DNA from: Actinomadura pelletieri DSM 43383
Lineage (GTDB): Bacteria > Actinomycetota > Actinomycetes > Streptosporangiales > Streptosporangiaceae
NCBI RefSeq assembly: GCF_003634705.1
Contig: NZ_RBWU01000001.1
Location: 496,001-560,000 of the forward strand
DNA length: 64,000 nt
Reading direction: 5' to 3'
A program made the translations under genes and the position numbers. Under the pieces are notes generated by a model. The model was not told the DNA's origin. It searched no databases and saw only the letters and a list, made by a program, of their open reading frames with translations. Shown here piece after piece: positions 59,213-64,000 of the stretch (its first letter is position 1; each line of letters starts with the position of its first letter).

Positions 59213-60394
59213 TCAAGGGCGTCGCGTGCGCCACATGGCCGCGAAAGTCAGGACGGTGAGAACGGCCCCGAACCATAGCACGGCGGTCGTGGACGCCCCG
59301 TTGACCACGAAACCCCCGAAGAGGGCACCGAGGGCGATGGCCAGGTTGAACACCACGGTGTTGAGCGCCGTGGCCGCTTCCGCGTGGTCGGGCGCCGCCT
59401 TCAGGATCCACATCTGGACGGTGACGGGCACACCACCGAACGCCAGACCCCACAGGACCAGCAACGCGACACCCGACACGGCGACAGTACCGAGAAGCGG
59501 GAACAACGCCAGGACGGCGGTGAGCAGAACCGTGACGGCGGCGATGGTGGCGCGCACGTTCCGTCCGGCGGCGGTTCCGGCGAGGAAGGTGCCCACGACC
59601 CCGGCCGCGCCGAACACGAGCAGGAAGGGGCCGATGAGGTTCTCGTCGACGCCGGAGACGTCCTGGAGGACGGGACTGACGAACGTGTAGGCGGCCGTGT
59701 GGCCGCCGACGAGCAGGAACGTCGCGATGGTGGCGCCTCGCACGAACGGGTTGCCGAACAGGGCGAGCAGCGGGCGGAGCCGGATGGAGCCGGTCGCGGG
59801 AATGCCCGGCAGAAGCAGGAACAACGCGGCGAGGGCCAGGAGTCCGAGGCCGGAGAGAATGAGGAATGCGACGCGCCAGTCGGTGAGGCCGCCGATGAGC
59901 GTTCCGGCGGGGACGCCCAGGACGTTGGCGGCGGTCGCGCCCCCGAATGCGATGGACGTGGCACGCGGAACATGGCCGGACGGGACGAGCCGCACGGCGA
60001 TCCCGGCCGCCAGGGCCCAGAACCCGCCGATGCTGATCCCGACCAGGAAACGCGATGCCAGCAGGACCGGGAAGTTCGGTGCCGCGAAGGACAGGAGGTT
60101 GGCCGCCACCATCAGGCCGATCAGGCCGAGCAGCACGCTGCGGCGGTCACGACGTCCGATCGCCACCGGAACGAGCAGCGCCCCGGCGGACGCGACCAGC
60201 CCGGGAACCGTGACCATGAGGCCCGCCGTCCCCTCGGAGACCCCGAGGTCACCGCCGATGGAGGTCAGCAACCCGACGGGCAGTTGCTCGGCCGTCACCA
60301 CGAGAAAGGTCCCGACCGCGACCGCCACCACGGCCAGCCAACGCTTGAGGGGAACGTGCTCGGAAACGGCCTCGGCCGTGTCGACACGGGTCAT
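59213..60394 (-). CDS. MFS transporter, DHA1 (drug:H+ antiporter) type
   Basis: A 393-residue protein with twelve membrane segments. The loop 2-3 motif A region reads PVAIGRRDRRSVLLG, and GFWALAAGIAVRLVP resembles motif B/C of arabinose-exporter and chloramphenicol-exporter (AraJ/CmlR-like) members. It probably exports a small toxic compound or sugar. ATG 60394 follows GGAGTTGAG. Its promoter region is shared with the divergent sigma-factor operon. Confidence 0.9.
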   Translation of the reverse strand: MTRVDTAEAVSEHVPLKRWLAVVAVAVGTFLVVTAEQLPVGLLTSIGGDLGVSEGTAGLMVTVPGLVASAGALLVPVAIGRRDRRSVLLGLIGLMVAANLLSFAAPNFPVLLASRFLVGISIGGFWALAAGIAVRLVPSGHVPRATSIAFGGATAANVLGVPAGTLIGGLTDWRVAFLILSGLGLLALAALFLLLPGIPATGSIRLRPLLALFGNPFVRGATIATFLLVGGHTAAYTFVSPVLQDVSGVDENLIGPFLLVFGAAGVVGTFLAGTAAGRNVRATIAAVTVLLTAVLALFPLLGTVAVSGVALLVLWGLAFGGVPVTVQMWILKAAPDHAEAATALNTVVFNLAIALGALFGGFVVNGASTTAVLWFGAVLTVLTFAAMWRTRRP

Positions 60395-60530
60395 CGACGC
60401 TCAACTCCTTCACTCAACATAGATCCAATCAACGTGAACTATATGAACATTGAGATTATTTCCCGCGTAGTCGATGGGCGGGTGCCGGACATCTCGGGGT
60501 GACAGAGACATCGCGGAGAGAGGAGTCGGT

Positions 60531-61073
60531 GTGCCGGATCCCGACGATGGATTCGCCGAGTTGTGGGACGCGCACTACGACGACGTCCTGGCCTACGCGG
60601 CCAGACGCGTCGACCACGAGACCGCGCGGGACGTCGCCGCCGAGACGTTCCTCGTCGCGTGGCGGCGGCGCAAGGACATCCCCGCCGACCGCCCGTTCCC
60701 GTGGCTGTTGCACGTCGCCCGCAACGTCCTGGCGAACGAGGCGCGCGGACGGCGACGGCGCGGACGGCTGTGGGGACGGCTCCGCGACGATCGGGAGCAC
60801 CAGCGTCCGGTCGACGACATCGCGACCGGCCTCGCGGAGGGCGGACGCATCGACGCGGCGCTGCGACGGCTCCCCGAACGCGACCGCGAGGCTCTACGGC
60901 TCGTCGGCTGGGAGTGCCTGAACACCAGGGACGCGGCCGTGGTCGCGGGCTGCTCGGCGAAGGCGTTCTCGGTTCGCCTGCACCGCGCCCGCCGCAGGCT
61001 GTCAGCCGTTCTGGCCGAACTCGACGCCGAAGACCAGCACCTGCCCATTCTGGAAGGAAGCCCCCAGACATGA
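60531..61073 (+). CDS. ECF-type RNA polymerase sigma factor
   Basis: A 180-residue sigma-70 family factor. Region 2 (FAELWDAHYDDVLAYAARRV; AAETFLVAWRRR) and region 4 (LPERDREALRLVGWECL; CSAKAFSVRLHRARRRL) are present. GTG 60531 follows GAGAGGAG with a 5-base gap. The next gene overlaps by 4 bp (ATGA) and encodes a membrane-anchored CU044_5270-type protein, a conserved pairing in actinomycetes. Confidence 0.9.
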   Translation: MPDPDDGFAELWDAHYDDVLAYAARRVDHETARDVAAETFLVAWRRRKDIPADRPFPWLLHVARNVLANEARGRRRRGRLWGRLRDDREHQRPVDDIATGLAEGGRIDAALRRLPERDREALRLVGWECLNTRDAAVVAGCSAKAFSVRLHRARRRLSAVLAELDAEDQHLPILEGSPQT

Positions 61074-62068
61074 ACGACGACCTTCAGAGCGTCCGCACGC
61101 TTCTCGCGCCCGCCGACCCGTGCCCTCCGGGGACGACGACCGGCGCGTCGCGGGACGCGGAAGGCCGTGCGGCCTTCGCGCGGATCACCTCGTCCCGTCC
61201 GGCGCCGCGGCACGTACGCGCTCCGCGGCGCGCACGCGTTCGGCTGGTCACGGCCGCCGCGCTGACCGTGGCGGTGGCGGGCGGCGCGGTGGCGGTGGCG
61301 GCGAACCAGGACTCTGAACGCGCGACCGTGCCCCGCCTGTCCGCGACTCCGGTGGCCAACGCGCAACAGTTGCTCTCCCTGGCGGCGGACCAGGTCAAGA
61401 CCCGCGTCTTCATCGGCCCCACGGACGGACAGTGGACCTATGTGGAGACCTCCTACCGCACCCTGGACAAGCCGGATCGCGGCGATGTGTTCACTCCTGG
61501 GACCCCCCTGAAGTCACGCGTCGACCAGATGTGGGTTCGCGCCGACGGTACGAAGATGGCGACGATGGAGAACGGCAAACTGGAGATCTCGCCCACCGGC
61601 GGCGCGATGCCCCCCTCGGACTACGCGTCCCTCGCGGCGCTGCCACGCGACCCGAACGCTCTCCTGGCCTGGGCGCGCAAGAACGCGAGAAATCCCGACT
61701 CCACCGACGAACAGCGCAATGCCGACGCGTTCAGCCTCCTCGGCAGCCTGCTCAACAACAGCGTCCTCCCGCCCGAGCAGGAGGCTGCGACCTACCGCGC
61801 CCTCGCGAAGATCCCCGGCATCGCCCTGTCCAGGACCAGCCTGGAGGGACGTCCGGTGCTGGCCGTCTCCCGCCTCGTCGAGGGCTGGTTGAAAAAGGAG
61901 ATCATGTTCGTTCCCGGCTCCTACACCTTCCATGGTGAACGGACCATCGCCGCCAAGGACCACTCCGCCGACGGCTGGACGATCAAAAAGGGCACCGTGG
62001 ACAACGTCGTCCAACGTCGCACCGCCGGAATAGTCGACCGCCCCGGCCAGCGCCCCACCTCGAACTGA
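61070..62068 (+). CDS. CU044_5270 family membrane-anchored protein (sigma-factor partner)
   Basis: A 332-residue protein with a cytoplasmic N-terminus of about 55 residues (NDDLQSVRTLLAPADPCPPG), one membrane segment (LVTAAALTVAVAGGAVAVAA) and an exported domain of about 250 residues (QWTYVETSYRTLD; LEGRPVLAVSRL). The CU044_5270 family is of unknown function but usually follows ECF sigma genes, suggesting an anti-sigma or sensor role. The ATG overlaps the sigma stop. A strong hairpin ends the operon. Confidence 0.85.
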   Translation: MNDDLQSVRTLLAPADPCPPGTTTGASRDAEGRAAFARITSSRPAPRHVRAPRRARVRLVTAAALTVAVAGGAVAVAANQDSERATVPRLSATPVANAQQLLSLAADQVKTRVFIGPTDGQWTYVETSYRTLDKPDRGDVFTPGTPLKSRVDQMWVRADGTKMATMENGKLEISPTGGAMPPSDYASLAALPRDPNALLAWARKNARNPDSTDEQRNADAFSLLGSLLNNSVLPPEQEAATYRALAKIPGIALSRTSLEGRPVLAVSRLVEGWLKKEIMFVPGSYTFHGERTIAAKDHSADGWTIKKGTVDNVVQRRTAGIVDRPGQRPTSN

Positions 62069-62089
62069 CCAGGCCTGTCACCATTCCTC

Positions 62090-62126
62090 ACGGCCCGTTC
62101 CTGGAACGCTTCCAGGAACGGGCCGT
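62090..62126. terminator. Perfect 16-bp hairpin terminator
   Basis: ACGGCCCGTTCCTGGA and TCCAGGAACGGGCCGT pair perfectly around ACGCT, followed by TCTT, 21 bp after the CU044_5270-family gene. Confidence 0.85.
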
Positions 62127-62228
62127 TCTTCGGCTTTCGCAGGTCATCAGTGGTGTGATTCAAGCCACCTTGCCTTCTCATCCTGAGATCATTACTTTCG
62201 CTGTCAGCCCGCGTCACCCCGTAACCAG

Positions 62229-62393
62229 ATGCGCGGAACCCGAGTCCACAAAGGATGGGTCGAGAAGTCGCAGGTCGGGGTCACCACCGTGGCTGGAGCA
62301 GTGCTCGCCGCGGCGTTCGTCATGACAATTGGTCGAGCCGCGTTTCGGGCCGGGCACGCGGAGTTTCGCTCGCGTACTGACCAGCGCTTCTGA
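62229..62393 (+). CDS. Possible small membrane protein (54 aa)
   Basis: ATG 62229 opens a 54-codon frame. A basic start (RGTRVHKGWVEKS) precedes one hydrophobic segment (VGVTTVAGAVLAAAFVMTI) and an Arg-rich tail. Positive residues flank the segment on both sides. Codon third positions are GC-rich as in coding sequence here. There is no clear ribosome site, and a frame on the opposite strand also covers it, so the call is tentative. Confidence 0.35.
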   Translation: MRGTRVHKGWVEKSQVGVTTVAGAVLAAAFVMTIGRAAFRAGHAEFRSRTDQRF

Positions 62394-62423
62394 AGGACCA
62401 GCCGAGAGTCGGGTCCGCGCCTG

Positions 62424-63626
62424 ATGTCATCGCAAAGGACTCTCGTGGTACAGAAAGCGCTTCCCGACAGCACAGAGTTTCTCGGTCCGGACGGGCGACC
62501 TCGACCCCCAAGGCCGGTCCTCAAATTCTTACCCGGTGCGACATGGATCGCGGGTTTCGTAATGACGGCACTGGCCGCCTACCATGCGCTCCATGGGCCG
62601 GAGGGCGTCCACGGCCTGGACGACCTGGAGGTCTATCTCGGGGCCGTCGAGTCCTTCAAGCAGGGCGACGGGCTCTACACGTTCCATTCCACGGACATCG
62701 GAGACGGGTTCACCTACCCGCCGTTCGCCGCGTTCACGATCATTCCGCTCACCTTCGTCCCCTACACGTGGGCGGCGGTGCTGTGGACCTGTACCTGCGC
62801 GGCGTGCACGGTAATCATCGCGGTCGTCGTCGGCAGACACATCGCGAAGAAATGGCCCTACGGCGTCCTCGACGACTCGGCGTCCTCCAGCGGCCTGGTG
62901 TTCCTCGCCATCTCGATCAGCGCGCCGTTGGCGAGCAATCTGCGATTCGGTCAGATCTCCTTATTGTTATGTGCCCTCGTCATTGTCGACGTTCTGTGCC
63001 TCGGCCGGACACGCGCCGCGGGCGTCCTCGTGGGAATCGCCACCGCGATCAAGCTGACACCGCTGATCTTCATCCCGCTGCTCTGGCTCGCGGGTCGATG
63101 TCGCGCCACCGTAATGGCCGTAGGCACCTTCGCCCTCTGCATCCTGGGTGCCTGGGCCGTCAGTCCCGCCGAAAGCGAGAAGTTCTGGTTCTCGGTGGTG
63201 TTCCAGGTGGACGCAGTACACGCGTTCACCCCCAGCGGGAACATATCCTTAGACGCCTCCCTGCAACGACTCGGCCTGCACGGCAACGCGCATACGGCCA
63301 TCTGGGCGATGCTCTGTCTCGCCGTGCTGGTCGTCGCGATGTACCGCGCGGCGCAGGCCTGTCGCGCTGGAGACCACTTCGCGGCGCTGGTCATTGTCGG
63401 TGCCGCGAGCCTTGTGGTGTCTCCCATTTCGTGGACGCACCATCAGATCTGGCTGGTGCTCGCGCCCTTCGTGGTGGTTCGGTGGCCCGACAGGCGTTGG
63501 ACGGCTCAGGCCGCGTGGGCGGCGGCGGTGTTGGCGATCATGTCCCTGTCGCTTGCGGAGGTTCGGCCGTTGCTGGCGATCGCCGTGGCCGCGCTCGTGC
63601 CGTTCCGGAAGCCCGCAGACAACTGA
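62424..63626 (+). CDS. GT87-like (DUF2029) polyprenol-phosphate-mannose-dependent mannosyltransferase
   Basis: A 400-residue protein with about ten membrane segments. The first extracytoplasmic loop carries the acidic pair of GT-C enzymes (GLDDLEVYLGAVESF) and FTYPPFAAFTIIPL; later GIATAIKLTPLIFIP and SPISWTHHQIWL match alpha-1,2-mannosyltransferases of the GT87 family that build lipoarabinomannan-like glycolipids from polyprenyl-phosphate-mannose. ATG 62424 is the first good start. It is monocistronic, between two terminators. Confidence 0.88.
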   Translation: MSSQRTLVVQKALPDSTEFLGPDGRPRPPRPVLKFLPGATWIAGFVMTALAAYHALHGPEGVHGLDDLEVYLGAVESFKQGDGLYTFHSTDIGDGFTYPPFAAFTIIPLTFVPYTWAAVLWTCTCAACTVIIAVVVGRHIAKKWPYGVLDDSASSSGLVFLAISISAPLASNLRFGQISLLLCALVIVDVLCLGRTRAAGVLVGIATAIKLTPLIFIPLLWLAGRCRATVMAVGTFALCILGAWAVSPAESEKFWFSVVFQVDAVHAFTPSGNISLDASLQRLGLHGNAHTAIWAMLCLAVLVVAMYRAAQACRAGDHFAALVIVGAASLVVSPISWTHHQIWLVLAPFVVVRWPDRRWTAQAAWAAAVLAIMSLSLAEVRPLLAIAVAALVPFRKPADN

Positions 63627-63635
63627 CGGCATGCC

Positions 63636-63671
63636 GTGGTGTGCCGTCCGATGACATGGACGGCACACCAC
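63636..63671. terminator. Bidirectional 14-bp hairpin
   Basis: GTGGTGTGCCGTCC and GGACGGCACACCAC pair perfectly around an 8-base loop between the convergent glycosyltransferase and ribonucleotide reductase genes. Confidence 0.8.
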
Positions 63672-63678
63672 CGGCGGA

Positions 63679-64000
63679 TCAGAAGGATTCGTCGAGGGAC
63701 ACGCTTCCCTCGATGGCGACCTGGTAGGCGGAGACTCGGCGTTCGAAGAAGTTCGAGAGTTCCTGGACGTCCTGGAGGTCCATGAACGCGAACGGGTTCG
63801 CGGTGCCGTAGCGGGGCTGCAGGCCGAGGCGGATGAGGCGCTGGTCGGCCACATACTCCAGGTAGGCGCGCATGTCGTCGGCGCTCATCCCGGGCAGGCC
63901 GTCGCCGCACAGGTCGTGGGCGAAGGTTAGTTCCGCCTGGACGGCCTCCTCCATCATGCGGGTCACCTGCTCGGTCAGTTCGGCGTCGAACAGTTCCGGT
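63679..64000 (-). CDS. Ribonucleotide-diphosphate reductase beta subunit, C-terminal part
   Basis: The last 106 codons of a class Ia-type small subunit; the frame is open to the window edge, so the start lies outside. The sequence ANPFAFMDLQDVQELSNFFE and RRVSAYQVAIEGSVSLDESF is the typical C-terminus, with the tail that docks on the large subunit. The beta subunit holds the di-iron (or manganese) tyrosyl radical for deoxyribonucleotide synthesis. Metal ligands lie in the missing part. The large-subunit gene is expected upstream on this strand. Confidence 0.92.
   Translation of the reverse strand, partial: PELFDAELTEQVTRMMEEAVQAELTFAHDLCGDGLPGMSADDMRAYLEYVADQRLIRLGLQPRYGTANPFAFMDLQDVQELSNFFERRVSAYQVAIEGSVSLDESF

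Noticed and set aside
62204..62524. Minus-strand 106-codon frame upstream of the glycosyltransferase
   Set aside because: It covers the glycosyltransferase start region, has no domain, and its composition looks like a shadow; the small plus-strand frame is slightly better supported.

Overview
The window is 64 kb of high-GC actinobacterial chromosome. The gene families point to a filamentous actinomycete: an AfsR-type SARP regulator, a WhiJ-like XRE gene with DUF397 partners, a LAL regulator, SigE-type and other ECF sigma factors, a DesK/DesR-type sensor system, a secreted GH18 chitinase and a PIMT-type RiPP methyltransferase. Actinomadura or another member of the Streptosporangiales is my best guess, but no rRNA or other phylogenetic marker is present to prove it. 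No tRNA, rRNA, CRISPR array or intact transposon was seen. Genes are densely packed, often with ATGA or GTGA overlaps, and perfect GC-rich hairpins separate several convergent units.

Layout. 1-10.4 kb holds the end of a sensor kinase, an imine-reductase-like enzyme, a SARP regulator overlapping an arylamine N-acetyltransferase, a hemerythrin-like protein, an Orn/Lys/Arg decarboxylase and purC. 10.4-13.5 kb is a signalling island: a three-gene operon with a RsbW-like ATPase, divergent from an XRE regulator followed by five tandem DUF397 genes. 13.5-16.8 kb holds an aminoglycoside-phosphotransferase-like gene, then a short, highly charged peptide gene overlapping a RiPP-type isoaspartyl methyltransferase (imiditide-like), then an alpha/beta hydrolase that has lost its nucleophile. 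16.8-31 kb holds small metabolic genes, often paired with HxlR or MerR regulators, an IS5-type remnant, a secreted trypsin/SGNH/FG-GAP fusion, sigma-factor operons, a TIR-membrane protein, a chitinase and an RTX-type protein.

31-44.4 kb holds a 2-hydroxyacid dehydrogenase, a P450 next to an acyl-CoA dehydrogenase, a PaaX regulator, a PlsC acyltransferase, a membrane protein with a TetR regulator, a DesR-like response regulator, a LAL regulator and a kinase built from two tandem DesK-like halves. 44.5-53.5 kb is the most notable region. Four translationally coupled genes (fatty-acyl reductase/HAD fusion, zinc alcohol dehydrogenase, LarA-like protein, PlsC acyltransferase) converge on a larE-larB-larB'-larC1 operon for the nickel-pincer cofactor. 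The LarA homologue keeps the cofactor lysine and the nickel histidine but lacks one racemase histidine. The two LarB paralogues retain complementary halves of the LarB motifs. Next to this lies an Fe/Mn superoxide dismutase gene with a perfect Nur-type nickel box (TTGCAA-N5-TTGCAA), so nickel is a local theme.

54.2-64 kb holds a DUF6928-like remnant, a single-chain GmrSD-type restriction protein, an O-methyltransferase without the usual catalytic histidine, a quinone-reductase pseudogene with a 303-bp tandem duplication, an MFS exporter, an ECF sigma/CU044_5270 pair, a GT87-like membrane glycosyltransferase and the 3' end of ribonucleotide reductase beta.

The best candidates for undescribed biology are the imiditide-like gene pair (14.6-15.9 kb) and the nickel-pincer/acyl-lipid module with its apparently split LarB (44.5-53.5 kb).
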